64,000 nucleotides of DNA from Candidatus Rokuibacteriota bacterium (GCA_016200085.1 JACQFL010000014.1:124001-188000), one strand, 5' to 3'. Shown: positions 18,981-28,249, counted from the stretch's first letter. Notes: generated from the letters alone by a model not told the origin. Numbers and translations: made by a program.

Positions 18981-19529
18981 TCAGTCCTCGAACCAGCGGG
19001 CGGGATAGTCGCCGGGCCGCACGTCGTGCTCGTCCTCGAGCTCGGCGAGCAGGTCGCGCACGGTGCGGTAGAGCGTGGGGTGCTCGAGGTCGGGCGCGAG
19101 ATCGGCGAGCGGCCGCAACACGAAGGCCCGCTCGTGCAGCAGCAGGTGCGGGATGTGCAGCGTGTCCGAGACGCTGACCACGCGGGTCCCGTACACGAGG
19201 ATGTCGATGTCGAGCGTGCGCGGCACGAAGCGGCGCGCCTCGGGCGTGCCCGGCGGCCTCGTGCGGCCCAGCTCTTCCTCGATGCGCTGCAGCGCGGCGA
19301 GCAGGGCGTCGGGCGCGAGCGTGGTCTCGATGGCCACGGCGCAGTTGAGGTACCACGAGCGCTCGTGCAGGGCGCGCTCGGGCTCGCTCTCCCACGGCTC
19401 CGCCTCGTAGAGCGGCGAGGCGGCCACCACGTCGACGTCGGTCAGCGCGCGCAGCCGCCGGACCGCCTGCTTGAGCTGCGCGAGCCGGTCGCCGAGGTTG
19501 GAGCCCAGGCTCAGGTACACGCGGGCCAC
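18981..19529 (-). CDS. folK: 2-amino-4-hydroxy-6-hydroxymethyldihydropteridine diphosphokinase (HPPK)
   Basis: Transfers pyrophosphate from ATP to 6-hydroxymethyl-7,8-dihydropterin in folate synthesis. 182 residues. It begins VARVYLSLGSNLGDR, the invariant HPPK N-terminus, and has RPPGTPEARRFVPRTLDIDIL, the signature with catalytic arginines and the metal-binding D-x-D pair, followed by PHLLLHERAFVLRPLADLAP. GTG at 19529 lies 3 bp after the folB stop. Adjacent folB and folK catalyse neighbouring steps. Confidence 0.93.
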   Translation of the reverse strand: MARVYLSLGSNLGDRLAQLKQAVRRLRALTDVDVVAASPLYEAEPWESEPERALHERSWYLNCAVAIETTLAPDALLAALQRIEEELGRTRPPGTPEARRFVPRTLDIDILVYGTRVVSVSDTLHIPHLLLHERAFVLRPLADLAPDLEHPTLYRTVRDLLAELEDEHDVRPGDYPARWFED

Positions 19530-19531
19530 GC

Positions 19532-19921
19532 TCAGCGCCTCCGTGTGATCTCCACGCCGGGCGTGCCCACCAGGCCCTCGAGGGGCGGCGTGAGCTTGCG
19601 CACGCGAACCCTCACCTCGGCCGCCGGGGTCTCGCCGAGCAGCGCGTCGGCGATGAGGGAGGCCAGGCGCTCGAGCAGGTTCACCCGCTGCTTGGTGCCG
19701 ATCTCCACGATGCGCTGCACGAGGACGCCGTAGTCGACGGTGGCGCGCAGGTCGTCGGACAGCGCGGCCGGCCCGAGATCGAGGCTCAGCGCGGCGTCGA
19801 CGGAGAACCACGCCCCCACCACCTGCTCCTCGCGCGTCATGCCGTGCTGGCCCCAGAAGCGCACGTCCTCGAGCGTGATGCGGTCGCCGCTCGCCCCCGC
19901 GTCGCGCCAGGCCATGCTCAC
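19532..19921 (-). CDS. folB: Dihydroneopterin aldolase
   Basis: Converts 7,8-dihydroneopterin to 6-hydroxymethyl-7,8-dihydropterin and glycolaldehyde. 129 residues, typical. Motifs: ITLEDVRFWGQHGMTREE (conserved G-x-x-G-x-x-x-E near the start), DYGVLVQRIVE and NLLERLASLIADALL, with E in LLERLA as the catalytic-site glutamate region. GTG at 19921 overlaps the dapB stop as GTGA; ATG at 19915 is an alternative. Directly followed by folK. Confidence 0.9.
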   Translation of the reverse strand: MSMAWRDAGASGDRITLEDVRFWGQHGMTREEQVVGAWFSVDAALSLDLGPAALSDDLRATVDYGVLVQRIVEIGTKQRVNLLERLASLIADALLGETPAAEVRVRVRKLTPPLEGLVGTPGVEITRRR

Positions 19922-20718
19922 AGGCCGAGGACGTCGTGCATCGAGTAGAGCCCGGGCGGCCGCGCCGCCACCCAGGCGACGGCCCGGAGCGCGCCGCGCG
20001 CGAAGGTGTCGCGGCTGTGGGCGCGGTGGGTCAGCTCGAGCCGCTCGCCGAGGGTGCCGAAGGACACCGTGTGCTCGCCCACCACGTCGCCGGAGCGGAG
20101 CGACATGATCCCGATCTCCCTGGCCGTCCGCTCGCCGGTCAGGCCCTGGCGGCCGTAGACCCCGGTCTTCGCGAGGTCGCGCCCGAGGGCCTCGGCCACG
20201 ACCTCGGCCATCCCGAGCGCGGTGCCGCTCGGCGCGTCCTTCTTGAAGCGGTGGTGGGTCTCGGTGATCTCCACGTCGTAGTCGTCGCCGAGGGCGCGGG
20301 CGATGAGCGCGAGCGCGCGCAGCGCGACGGTCACCCCGACCGACATGTTCGGCGCCATCATGATGGCGGCGCGCGCGGCGAGACCGGCGATGGTCTCGCG
20401 CTGCGCCGCGCTGAACCCGGTGGTGCCGATGACGGCGCGCGCGCCGCAGGCCGCCACCAGGTCGAGGTGCGCGAGCGTCGCCGCCGGCGTGGAGAACTCG
20501 ACGAGCACGCGCCCCGCGCCGATGGCGGCGCGGGCCTCCGCGGTGATGGGGACGTCCAGCCGGCCCACGCCCGCCGCCTCGCCCGCGTCGCGGCCGAGCT
20601 GCGGGTGACCCTCGGCCTCCAGCGCGGCGACCACGCGGAGGTCCTTGGCCTCACGGGCGCAGGCGACGATGCGGCTGCCCATGCGGCCGGCGGCGCCGGC
20701 CACCACGATGTCAGTCAT
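19918..20718 (-). CDS. dapB: 4-hydroxy-tetrahydrodipicolinate reductase
   Basis: NAD(P)H-dependent reductase of the diaminopimelate/lysine pathway, 266 residues. Rossmann motif VAGAAGRMGSRI at about 5-16, catalytic-site segment ETHHRFKKDAPSGTALGMAE (H-H and K-K-D-x-P-S-G-T) and the C-terminal SFGTLGERLELTHRAHSRD all match DapB. Follows dapA by 22 bp and overlaps folB; part of the lysA-dapA-dapB block. Confidence 0.95.
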   Translation of the reverse strand: MTDIVVAGAAGRMGSRIVACAREAKDLRVVAALEAEGHPQLGRDAGEAAGVGRLDVPITAEARAAIGAGRVLVEFSTPAATLAHLDLVAACGARAVIGTTGFSAAQRETIAGLAARAAIMMAPNMSVGVTVALRALALIARALGDDYDVEITETHHRFKKDAPSGTALGMAEVVAEALGRDLAKTGVYGRQGLTGERTAREIGIMSLRSGDVVGEHTVSFGTLGERLELTHRAHSRDTFARGALRAVAWVAARPPGLYSMHDVLGL

Positions 20719-20739
20719 GGCCGCCTCCGTGAGGCCGCG

Positions 20740-21624
20740 CTACCGGACGAGGCCGTAGGGCTCGAGGACGCGGCGCAGGCGCTCCCGGTTGGCGTCCGAC
20801 ATGCGGCACATGGGCAGGCGGAACTCGGGCTCGAGCATCCCCGCCATCGCCATCGCTTCCTTGATGGGGATGGGGTTGGTCTCCAGGAACGCCGCCCGGG
20901 CGAGCGGGAAGAGCCGGTAGTGCAGCTCGCGGGCGCGCTTCCAGTCGCCGTCGAGCGCGGCGTGGGTCATCTCGACTATCTCGCGCGGCACGATGTTCGC
21001 GATCACCGAGACCACCCCGCGCCCGCCGATCGCCATCAAGGGCAGCGTGACGTTGTCGTCACCCGAGAGCACCGAGAACTCGGGGCCGCAGGCCGCGATG
21101 ACCTGGCTCATCTGGTCGAGGGAGCCGGAGGCTTCCTTGACGCCCACCACGTTCTTGGCGTCGCGCGCGAGGCGCGCCAGGGTGTCGGTCTCGACGTTGA
21201 TGGCCGTGCGGCTCTGGATGTTGTAGACGAGGATCGGGATGGCCACCGACTCCGCGACGGCGCGGAAGTGACGGTAGAGGCCCTCCTGGGTCGGCTTGTT
21301 GTAGTAGGGATTGACCACGAGCGCACCGCGCGCGCCCGCCCGCTCGGCGTGACGGGTCAGGTCGATGGCTTCCGTCGTCGAGTTCGAGCCCGTGCCCGCC
21401 ACCACCGGGATGCGGCCCGCCGCCGCCTCGACCACGAGCTCCACCATGTGCTTGTGCTCGTCGTGCGAGAGCGTCGGCGACTCCCCCGTGGTCCCGCAGG
21501 GGATGAGCGTGTCGGTGCCGTGCTTGACGTGGAACTCGACCAGCTCGCGGACCTTCGGCTCGTCGATGCGCCCGTCGTGGAACGGCGTCACCAGCGCCAC
21601 CAGCGAACCCTGGAACGTGGTCAT
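20740..21624 (-). CDS. dapA: 4-hydroxy-tetrahydrodipicolinate synthase
   Basis: Condenses pyruvate with aspartate semialdehyde. 294-residue TIM barrel. CGTTGESPTLSHDEH is the conserved substrate loop, NPYYNKPTQEGLYRHF carries the catalytic tyrosine, and the Schiff-base lysine is K163 in GVKEASG. The YNIQSRTA stretch replaces the more usual YNVPGRT but keeps the arginine. ATG at 21624 overlaps the lysA stop by 4 bp. Chosen over longer frames because MTTFQGSLVALVTPF is the normal DapA start. Confidence 0.95.
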   Translation of the reverse strand: MTTFQGSLVALVTPFHDGRIDEPKVRELVEFHVKHGTDTLIPCGTTGESPTLSHDEHKHMVELVVEAAAGRIPVVAGTGSNSTTEAIDLTRHAERAGARGALVVNPYYNKPTQEGLYRHFRAVAESVAIPILVYNIQSRTAINVETDTLARLARDAKNVVGVKEASGSLDQMSQVIAACGPEFSVLSGDDNVTLPLMAIGGRGVVSVIANIVPREIVEMTHAALDGDWKRARELHYRLFPLARAAFLETNPIPIKEAMAMAGMLEPEFRLPMCRMSDANRERLRRVLEPYGLVR

Positions 21625-22871
21625 GGCACGGTCTCCCCCGCCACCAGGTCCTCGAAGGTCTCCCGGCGGCGCACGATCGTGTAACGGTCGCCGTCGACCA
21701 GCACCTCGGCCGGTCGCGGCCGCGCGTTGTAGTTCGACGCCATGGCGAAGGCATAGGCGCCCGCGCTCATGACGGCGACCAGGTCGTTCTCCTCCACGCG
21801 GGGCATCGTGCGCTCGCGGGCGAGGAAATCGCCCGACTCGCACACGGGGCCCACCACGTCCACCGTTTCCGTCGGCCCGGCCATGCGGGCCTCGGACACC
21901 GGCCGGATGGCGTGGTAGGCCTGGTAGAGGGACGGCCGGATCAGGTCGTTCATCGCGGCGTCGACCACCACGAACTGCTTGGCGCCGGTGGTCTTGCGGT
22001 ACAGGACGCGGCTCAGCAGCACGCCGGCTTCGCCGACGAGCGACCGGCCCGGCTCGAGGAGCACGGTGAGGCCGAGCTCGCGCAGGACGGGCAGCAGGGT
22101 GGCGGCGTACTCCGCGGGGCTCGGCGGCGTCTCCGCGTCGTAGACGATCCCGAGGCCGCCGCCCACGTCGACCGACTGCATCTCGACGCTCCGCTCGCGC
22201 AGCGACTTCACGAGCGCGCCCAGCCGCGCCACCGCGTCGGCGAAGGGCGCGGCCTTGGTGAGCTGCGAGCCGATGTGCATCTGCGCGCCGGTGATGCGGA
22301 GGCCGTCCATGCCCGCGGCGCGCTCGTAGAGCTGCAGGGCTTCGGCGATGGGCACGCCGAACTTCGAGGTCCGGAGCCCCGTGGCGATGTAGGGGTGGGT
22401 CTGGGGATCGACGTCCGGGTTCACGCGCAGGGCGACCGGCGCGCGCGTACCCATGGCGCGCGCCACCTCGTCGAGCGCCGCCAGCTCGCTCGCCGACTCC
22501 ACGTTGAACTGGAGGATCCCGGCTTTGAGCGCCTCGCGCATCTCCTCGCGGGTCTTGCCGACGCCGGAGAAGATGATCTTCCCCGGCGGCACCCCCGCGC
22601 GCAGCGCGAGGAACAGCTCGCCGCCGGACACGATGTCGGCGCCGGCCCCGAGCCGGGCGAGCGTGGAGACCACGGCGAGGCTGCCGTTGGCCTTCAGGGC
22701 GTAGCAGATGACGTGCGGCACCTCGCGGAACGCGCGCTCGTAGGCGGCGTAGGAGTCGCGCAGGGTGGCCGCCGAGTAGACGTAGGTGGGCGTGCCGGTG
22801 GTGTCGGCGAGCCGGCGCAGGGGGACGCCCTCGCAGCAGAGCTCCCCGGACCGGTAGGCGAACTGACTCAT
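21621..22871 (-). CDS. lysA: Diaminopimelate decarboxylase
   Basis: PLP enzyme that makes lysine from meso-diaminopimelate; 416 residues, fold-type III. PLP lysine K60 in CYALKANG, the GGxGI loop in VDVGGGLGIVYD, EPGRSLVGEAG for phosphate binding, and GPVCESGD with the catalytic cysteine contributed across the dimer. 57 bp separate it from the lipoprotein upstream, where a TACGGT -10-like element (rc of 22904-22909) and a GAGG lie, so a second internal promoter is possible. Overlaps dapA. Confidence 0.95.
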   Translation of the reverse strand: MSQFAYRSGELCCEGVPLRRLADTTGTPTYVYSAATLRDSYAAYERAFREVPHVICYALKANGSLAVVSTLARLGAGADIVSGGELFLALRAGVPPGKIIFSGVGKTREEMREALKAGILQFNVESASELAALDEVARAMGTRAPVALRVNPDVDPQTHPYIATGLRTSKFGVPIAEALQLYERAAGMDGLRITGAQMHIGSQLTKAAPFADAVARLGALVKSLRERSVEMQSVDVGGGLGIVYDAETPPSPAEYAATLLPVLRELGLTVLLEPGRSLVGEAGVLLSRVLYRKTTGAKQFVVVDAAMNDLIRPSLYQAYHAIRPVSEARMAGPTETVDVVGPVCESGDFLARERTMPRVEENDLVAVMSAGAYAFAMASNYNARPRPAEVLVDGDRYTIVRRRETFEDLVAGETVP

Positions 22872-22927
22872 CTATGCGTCGCGGCTGCCATTTTTCCTCG
22901 TGACCGTAGCACCCGGTCCGGCGCAAG

Positions 22928-23986
22928 TCAAGGCAGGCTGACGCTCACCTCGTTCGATCGTGCGCTCTCGTTGGCCCGGCTGCTCGCGTCCTGGGCGGTG
23001 ACGGCGTAGCGGTAGACGCCGGCAGGCACGTCGCGGTCGACGAAGGTCGTGGTCGGCGCGCGCACCGAGCCGACGCGGACGAAGGTCCCCCGTCCCGCCG
23101 CGCGGTAGACGACGTACGCGGCGACGTCGGCGTCGGGACTGCCGCGCCAGGCGAGCCGGACCGCCGTTCCCGAGCCGGCGGCGACCAGGTCGGTGGGTGG
23201 CGCCGGCGCGCTCGTCTTGACCGGCGTCGCCGCGACCCGCTGTGAGGCCGGCCCGCGGATCGTCGTGGCGTGCTCCTGGCGGACGGCGCGGACGGCGTAC
23301 GAGTAGGTCGTGTCGTTGTCCGCGCTGGTGTCGGCGTACGCCGTCTCCGTGATCGGCCCCGTGGGCAGCGGGGTCAGCGGGCCGTCGGGCGAGGGCGATC
23401 GCAAGATCTCGTACGTGATCGGGATGCCGTACGTGCGGCCGTCGAGCAAGCGCTCGGGCGGCTCCCATGCCAGGCGCACGCGATGGTCACCGGCCTCGGC
23501 GGTCAGGCCGCCCGGCGCCTCCGGCGCCGCCGCGTAGTCCACGACCGCGCGGTTGGAGGGCAGGCTGGTGCGTCCCTGCGCGTCAGCCGTGACGACGACG
23601 TAGGTGTACCGCCGCCCGTAGACGAGATCGCTGGAGTCGGTGATCTTCGCCTCCTCGCCCGTCCCGGGCCCGGGGGGAAAGAGCGACAGCGAGGCGATCT
23701 CCGTCCAGCCGACCACGCGTCCGCCCTCGAGCATCGCCGCCCGCGGAGGCGCGTCGCCCTCGTCGGCCGTGCGGTAGACGCGCGCGACCGCGAGATCGTA
23801 CAGGCGCGCGCCGTCGGCCCGGCGGGTGGGGTTCGTCCACGCCACATCGATGGCGCCCGGGCGCGGCGAGGCACTCAGGGTGCTGACGGGGCGGGGGATG
23901 CGCGTCTGCGGCGTCACCGGATCCGACTTCTGGCCGCAGCCTGCCGCCGCGAGGGCGGCGAGCAGCAGCAGCGCGAGCCGTCTCAT
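22928..23986 (-). CDS. Lipoprotein with fibronectin type III-like repeats
   Basis: 352 residues. Lipoprotein signal peptide with lipobox LAAAGC and C17 as the lipidated residue. The mature protein shows three beta-sandwich repeats at about 38-135, 143-240 and 250-345, each with a P-x-x-L-x-A start and a V-x-L-A-W strand (AIDVAW, VRLAWEPP, VRLAWRG) and a Y-x-Y-x-V strand, typical of FN3 domains. Start overlaps the argH stop by 4 bp. A structural or binding role at the envelope is likely; no enzyme motif is seen. Its place between argH and lysA recurs in some deep-branching proteobacterial-type genomes, but that is recollection only. Confidence 0.8.
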   Translation of the reverse strand: MRRLALLLLAALAAAGCGQKSDPVTPQTRIPRPVSTLSASPRPGAIDVAWTNPTRRADGARLYDLAVARVYRTADEGDAPPRAAMLEGGRVVGWTEIASLSLFPPGPGTGEEAKITDSSDLVYGRRYTYVVVTADAQGRTSLPSNRAVVDYAAAPEAPGGLTAEAGDHRVRLAWEPPERLLDGRTYGIPITYEILRSPSPDGPLTPLPTGPITETAYADTSADNDTTYSYAVRAVRQEHATTIRGPASQRVAATPVKTSAPAPPTDLVAAGSGTAVRLAWRGSPDADVAAYVVYRAAGRGTFVRVGSVRAPTTTFVDRDVPAGVYRYAVTAQDASSRANESARSNEVSVSLP

Positions 23987-25359
23987 CCAGCGTCGACCAG
24001 GCGGCGGGCGAGCGTGAGCGCCTCGCGGACGGCGGCGGGGGCGGTGCCGCCGGTGACCGCGCGCGCGCGCAGCGACGCGTCCACCGACAGCGCGGCGTGC
24101 ACATCGGCGTCGATCAGCGTCGAGAATGAGCGCAGCTCCTCGAGCGGGAGCTCCTCCAGGCCACGCCCGCGCTCCTCGGCGTGGCGGACGGCGCGGCCGA
24201 CGACCTCGTGGGCCTGGCGAAAGGGCAGGCCCTTGCGCACGAGGTAGTCGGCGAGGTCGGTGGCGGTGGCGAAGCTCTGGCCGGCCGCCTCGCGCATGCG
24301 CTCGGTCCGGAACGTCAGGGAGGCGAGCATCGGCGGCAGGACGGCAAGGATCGCGTCCAGCGTGTCCACGCTGTCGAAGAAGGGCTCCTTGTCCTCCTGC
24401 ATGTCGGAGTTGTACGAGAGGGGCAGCCCCTTCATGGTGGTGAGGACGGCGACGAGGTTGCCGTACAGCCGCCCGCTCTTGCCGCGGATGAGCTCGGCCA
24501 CGTCGGGATTCTTCTTCTGGGGCATGATCGACGAGCCGGTGGCGAACGCGTCGGCGAAGGCGACGAAGCCGAACTCCGCGGTGGTCCAGAGCGTGAGGTC
24601 CGCGGCCAGGCGGGACAGGTGCATGCCCGTGATGGCGGCGGCGGCGAGGAACTCGAGGACGTAGTCGCGGTCGCTCACCGCGTCGAGGCTGTTGGGCGAC
24701 ACGGCGGCGAAGCCGAGGTCGCGGGCCAGGGCCTCGCGGTCGATCGCGAAGGCGGTGCCGGCGAGGGCGGCGCTCCCGAGGGGCATGACGTCCGCGCGCT
24801 CGCGGCAGGCGAGCGCCCGCTCGCGGTCGCGGGCGAGCATGAACACGTAGGCGAGCAGGTGATGGCCCAGGGTCACCGGCTGCGCGCGCTGCAGGTGGGT
24901 GTAACCGGGCATGGGCGCGTCGACGGTCTCCGCGGCCCGCGCGAGCAGCGCCGTCTGGGCCAGGCGCAGCCCGTCGACGATGCGGCCGCACACCTCCTTC
25001 AGGTAGAGGCGCTCGTCGAGGGCGATCTGGTCGTTGCGCGACCGCCCCGTGTGCAGCTTGCCGCCAGGGGCGCCGATCAGCTCGGTCAGCCGCCGCTCGA
25101 CGTTCGTGTGAATGTCCTCGAGCTCGGGGTGGAAGACGAACGTGCCGTCCGCGAGCTCGCGGCGCACGGCCTCCAGCCCGTCGGCGATCGTCCGGGCCTC
25201 GGCGTCCGTGAGCAGGCCGGCGCGCGCGAGCGCGCGCGCCCACGCGAGACTGCCCGCGATGTCGTGGGGCCAGAGTCGGACGTCGACACCGAGCGAGGCG
25301 GTGAAGCGCTCCGCGGCGGGATCCGCCCTCTGCGTGAAGCGCCCGCCCCAGGTCTTCAC
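23983..25359 (-). CDS. argH: Argininosuccinate lyase
   Basis: Last step of arginine synthesis: argininosuccinate to arginine and fumarate. 458 residues. MKTWGGRFTQ is the family N-terminus, HTGRSRNDQIA and the superfamily signature GSSIMPQKKNPD (flexible catalytic loop) are intact, and HLQRAQPVTLGHHLLAY carries the conserved histidine. ATG overlaps the plsC stop by 4 bp and the 3' end overlaps the lipoprotein start. argG is not nearby. Confidence 0.95.
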   Translation of the reverse strand: MKTWGGRFTQRADPAAERFTASLGVDVRLWPHDIAGSLAWARALARAGLLTDAEARTIADGLEAVRRELADGTFVFHPELEDIHTNVERRLTELIGAPGGKLHTGRSRNDQIALDERLYLKEVCGRIVDGLRLAQTALLARAAETVDAPMPGYTHLQRAQPVTLGHHLLAYVFMLARDRERALACRERADVMPLGSAALAGTAFAIDREALARDLGFAAVSPNSLDAVSDRDYVLEFLAAAAITGMHLSRLAADLTLWTTAEFGFVAFADAFATGSSIMPQKKNPDVAELIRGKSGRLYGNLVAVLTTMKGLPLSYNSDMQEDKEPFFDSVDTLDAILAVLPPMLASLTFRTERMREAAGQSFATATDLADYLVRKGLPFRQAHEVVGRAVRHAEERGRGLEELPLEELRSFSTLIDADVHAALSVDASLRARAVTGGTAPAAVREALTLARRLVDAG

Positions 25360-26027
25360 GCGAGCAGCGTCGCGATGTCCGCCATGATCCGCTCCGTCAC
25401 GTTGGCGCGCGCGGCGCGGGCGTTGGGCGAGGCGACGGCCGAGAACAGGCGCGGCGGACCGAAGCGGACGTGCAACGGGTGGCGCCGGGGCACGTAGAAG
25501 CGGCGCCCGACGAGGGCCTCGTAGGTGCCGCGGATGGCCGCGGGCACCACCGGCACGCCGGAGCGCAGCGCGAGCAGCCCGACCCCCGGCAGCCCCGCCC
25601 CCAGGCGCCCGCGCACGCTGAAGGGCCCCTCGGGGAAGATCCCCACCACCCGTCCGGCGTCCAGTGCGCCGAGCGCCCGGCGCAGCGCGCCGACGTCGGG
25701 GCGCACGAGGTCGATCCGGATCGACCCGAGGTGACGATGCAGCAGCGGGTGCAGCGGGGTGGCGTGGTACACCCGCGGCATCACGAGGAAGGAGATCGGC
25801 GTGGGCAGCACCGCGCCGAGGACGACGCCGTCGAGGTAGTTGTGGTGGTTCGCCGCCACGATGTACGGCTGTCCCGCCGGGACCTGATCGAGACCGTCCA
25901 CGCGCAGGTCGAACAGCCGCTCGAGCAGCCCGCGCACCGGCCGCTTCAGGGTGCGATACAGGAGCGGGAGCGGAGCGACGCCGGGAGCGGTGCGCGACCC
26001 CGCAGGCAGGGCGATGGAGGGCGCCAT
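25356..26027 (-). CDS. plsC: 1-acyl-sn-glycerol-3-phosphate acyltransferase family protein
   Basis: Membrane-associated acyltransferase of phospholipid synthesis, 223 residues. Motif I is NHHNYLD (H-x4-D), motif III is FPEGPFSVRG, and motif IV is VPVVPAAI. Length fits PlsC but the exact acyl acceptor is not proven. TATAAA lies 9 nt before the ATG and no ribosome binding site is visible, so transcription of the ten-gene run probably starts here. The stop overlaps argH. Confidence 0.85.
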   Translation of the reverse strand: MAPSIALPAGSRTAPGVAPLPLLYRTLKRPVRGLLERLFDLRVDGLDQVPAGQPYIVAANHHNYLDGVVLGAVLPTPISFLVMPRVYHATPLHPLLHRHLGSIRIDLVRPDVGALRRALGALDAGRVVGIFPEGPFSVRGRLGAGLPGVGLLALRSGVPVVPAAIRGTYEALVGRRFYVPRRHPLHVRFGPPRLFSAVASPNARAARANVTERIMADIATLLA

Positions 26028-26036
26028 GTCGCGGGT

Positions 26037-26042
26037 TTTATA
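26037..26042 (-). promoter_or_regulatory. Candidate -10 (TATAAA) at head of the plsC-argH-lys-fol run
   Basis: On the minus strand TATAAA is followed by 9 nt and the plsC ATG. No Shine-Dalgarno sequence lies between. A start site about 7 nt downstream would give a leader of only a couple of bases. The 98-bp gap to mltG holds no other clear signal. Confidence 0.4.
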
Positions 26043-26125
26043 GCATGTCCCCGGGGCACGCGCGAGGCGGGCGCCGCCGGCATCGCGCGAGGCCGGGCGT
26101 GCGGCGCCCGGGGCGTGCCGGGGGA

Positions 26126-27118
26126 TCAGCGCGGGCGGCTCGCGCGATAGCGCGCGACGGCGCGGCGGTGCTCCTCCAGCGTCGTCGAGAAGTGATGGCG
26201 ATGGTCGTCGACGGCGACGAAGTAGAGATAGCCGACCGCTGCGGGATCGAGCGTCGCCTCGATCGCGTCGAGGCCGGGGCTGGCGATCGGCCCGGGAGGC
26301 AACCCTGAATACCGATAGGTGTTGTACGGGCTGTCCGCCTCGAGATCCACGCGCGTGAGCGTGCGCCGCTCGCGCCCCACCGCGTACTGCACCGTGGGGT
26401 CGGCCTGGAGCGGCATGCCGCGCTCGAGGCGGTTCCAGAACACGGCCGCGATGAGCCGGCGCTCGTCGCGCCCCACCGCCTCGCGCTCCACGATGCTGGC
26501 CAGGGTCAGCAGCTGGCGCAGGCTCAGGCCGCGCTGGCGCGCCCGCGCCATGATCTCGGGCCCGAGCCTGGTCTCGAGCCGGTGGACCATCCGGCCGAGC
26601 ATCTGCGGGGGCGACATCCCGCGCACGAAGAGGTACGTATCCGGGAAGAGGTAGCCTTCCACGCTGGGCGCGTCGACGCCGGCGGCCCGGAGGAAGAGGG
26701 GATCGCGGCCCGCCGCGATCACGTCGGCCGCGCGCGCCAGCCCCGAGGCCTCGAGGACGCGGGCGAGCTCGGCGAGGGTGGCGCCCTCGGGGTGCAGCAC
26801 GACGTGCTGCTTGACGCGCCCGCTCTCGACGAGGGCGAGGACGTCGACCGTGGTGGCCTGCGGCGCGATCTCGTACTCGCCCGCGTGCAGGCGGCGCACG
26901 CTGCCCCGGACGGCGCTGAGGAGCAGGAACTCCGGGGCGCTCGTGACCACGCCGGCTCCGGCGAGATGGCCGGCGATCGCGATCGCGCCCTGGTTGGCGG
27001 GAATCTCCACGGTGAGGGGCTCGCGGCGCGGGCTGGCCGGCGTCACGAGGCGCCACGCCTCGACGGCCCCCGCGCCGGCGACGACCAGGACGAGGGCCAG
27101 CCACGGCCGAACGCGCAT
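26126..27118 (-). CDS. mltG: Endolytic murein transglycosylase MltG (YceG family)
   Basis: Cuts nascent peptidoglycan glycan strands at the outer face of the cytoplasmic membrane. 330 residues with one N-terminal membrane helix (about 4-20). LysM-like beta region follows ([15 protein letters not shown]). The catalytic segment [19 protein letters not shown] contains the conserved glutamate; [20 protein letters not shown] and [16 protein letters not shown] are the other hallmark blocks. A TAAACT -10-like element lies 9 nt before the ATG. mltG usually accompanies ruvX or tmk, neither of which is here. Confidence 0.93.
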   Translation of the reverse strand: MRVRPWLALVLVVAGAGAVEAWRLVTPASPRREPLTVEIPANQGAIAIAGHLAGAGVVTSAPEFLLLSAVRGSVRRLHAGEYEIAPQATTVDVLALVESGRVKQHVVLHPEGATLAELARVLEASGLARAADVIAAGRDPLFLRAAGVDAPSVEGYLFPDTYLFVRGMSPPQMLGRMVHRLETRLGPEIMARARQRGLSLRQLLTLASIVEREAVGRDERRLIAAVFWNRLERGMPLQADPTVQYAVGRERRTLTRVDLEADSPYNTYRYSGLPPGPIASPGLDAIEATLDPAAVGYLYFVAVDDHRHHFSTTLEEHRRAVARYRASRPR

Positions 27119-27197
27119 GATTCTGCGAGTTTACACCAGGCACCCGGCGGCCCGGCGAGCTACCCTCCCGGGAAGCGGCAGGCGGGAGCGCGTCTGC

Positions 27198-27203
27198 TAT
27201 ACT
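27198..27203 (+). promoter_or_regulatory. Candidate -10 element (TATACT) for rpoA
   Basis: TATACT lies 44 nt before the rpoA ATG, giving a leader of about 37 nt that includes an AAGGGGG ribosome binding site at 27236-27242. No convincing -35 hexamer was found at 16-18 bp upstream. It is the divergent gap between mltG and rpoA. Confidence 0.4.
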
Positions 27204-27247
27204 CAACGTTCGGGGCCACCACCCCGGATTCCACCAAGGGGGTCTTC

Positions 27248-28243
27248 ATGCAGGAGCTCGCGCTCCCCACCCGTCACGACTGGGCCGTCCAGGACCGCAC
27301 GTACGGCAAGCTCGTCATCGAGCCATTCGAGGCCGGCTTCGCCCTCACCGTCGGCAACGCCTATCGTCGCGCCCTGCTCTCCGCCATCCACGGCGCCGCG
27401 CCGACGTGGGTGAAGATCGAGAACGTGCTCCACGAGTTCTCGCACATGCAGGGGGTGATGGAGGACACGCTCGACATCATCATGAACCTGCGCAAGGTCG
27501 TGTTCAGCCTGCACGTCAACCGCCCGAAGATCTTGCGGCTGAAGGCGCCGGGCGTGGGGACGGTCAAGGCCGGCGACTTCGAGAAGGACGCCGACGTGGA
27601 GGTGCTGACGCCCGAGGTGGTGCTGGCCACGCTCGACAAGGACGGCGTGCTCGAGATGGAGGTCTGCGTCGAGCGCGGCCGCGGCTACGTGCCGGCCGAG
27701 CGCCGCGAGCCCGAGGCCCTGCCCATCAACGCCATCCTCCTCGACGCCGACTTCTCGCCGGTGCAGCGCGTGAACTTCCACGTCGAGCCCACGGGCAAGG
27801 ACGGCGCCGAGCGCCTCGTCCTCGAGGTGTGGACGGACGGCAGCGTCACGCCCACGGCCGCCGTGGGCGAGGCCTCGCGCATCCTCGAGGACCACTTCGA
27901 GCTGCTGATGCACTTTCCCGAGCAGGCGCCCGAGACCGACGAGGTCAAGCGCGACGTGACGGTGCCGCGCGACGAGTTGAACGAGAACCTCTTCCGCAAC
28001 GTCGACGAGCTGGAGCTCTCCGTCCGCGCCTCCAACTGCCTGAAGACGGCGAACATCCGCACCATCGCCGATCTCGTGCAGAAGACCGAGTCCGAGCTGC
28101 TCAAGACCAAGAACTTCGGCAAGAAGTCGCTGAACGAGATCAAGACCATCCTCGGCGAGATGGGCCTCCACCTCGGCATGCGCCTCGACCCCGAAGAGCT
28201 GGAGCGCCTCCGCTCCCAGTACGAACGCTCCTACGAGACCTGA
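27248..28243 (+). CDS. rpoA: DNA-directed RNA polymerase subunit alpha
   Basis: 331 residues with the complete two-domain layout. The N-terminal domain (about 1-235) carries [17 protein letters not shown], the dimerisation and beta-contact helix, and [22 protein letters not shown]. The C-terminal domain (about 262-325) has [38 protein letters not shown] and GKKSLNEIK, with the helix-hairpin-helix that binds UP elements and activators. [12 protein letters not shown] is a variant of the usual TLGNxLRR. Start has a ribosome binding site 6 nt away. It stands alone: rpsM, rpsK, rpsD and rplQ, its near-universal neighbours, are absent. Confidence 0.93.
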   Translation: MQELALPTRHDWAVQDRTYGKLVIEPFEAGFALTVGNAYRRALLSAIHGAAPTWVKIENVLHEFSHMQGVMEDTLDIIMNLRKVVFSLHVNRPKILRLKAPGVGTVKAGDFEKDADVEVLTPEVVLATLDKDGVLEMEVCVERGRGYVPAERREPEALPINAILLDADFSPVQRVNFHVEPTGKDGAERLVLEVWTDGSVTPTAAVGEASRILEDHFELLMHFPEQAPETDEVKRDVTVPRDELNENLFRNVDELELSVRASNCLKTANIRTIADLVQKTESELLKTKNFGKKSLNEIKTILGEMGLHLGMRLDPEELERLRSQYERSYET

Positions 28244-28249
28244 TTGAGA

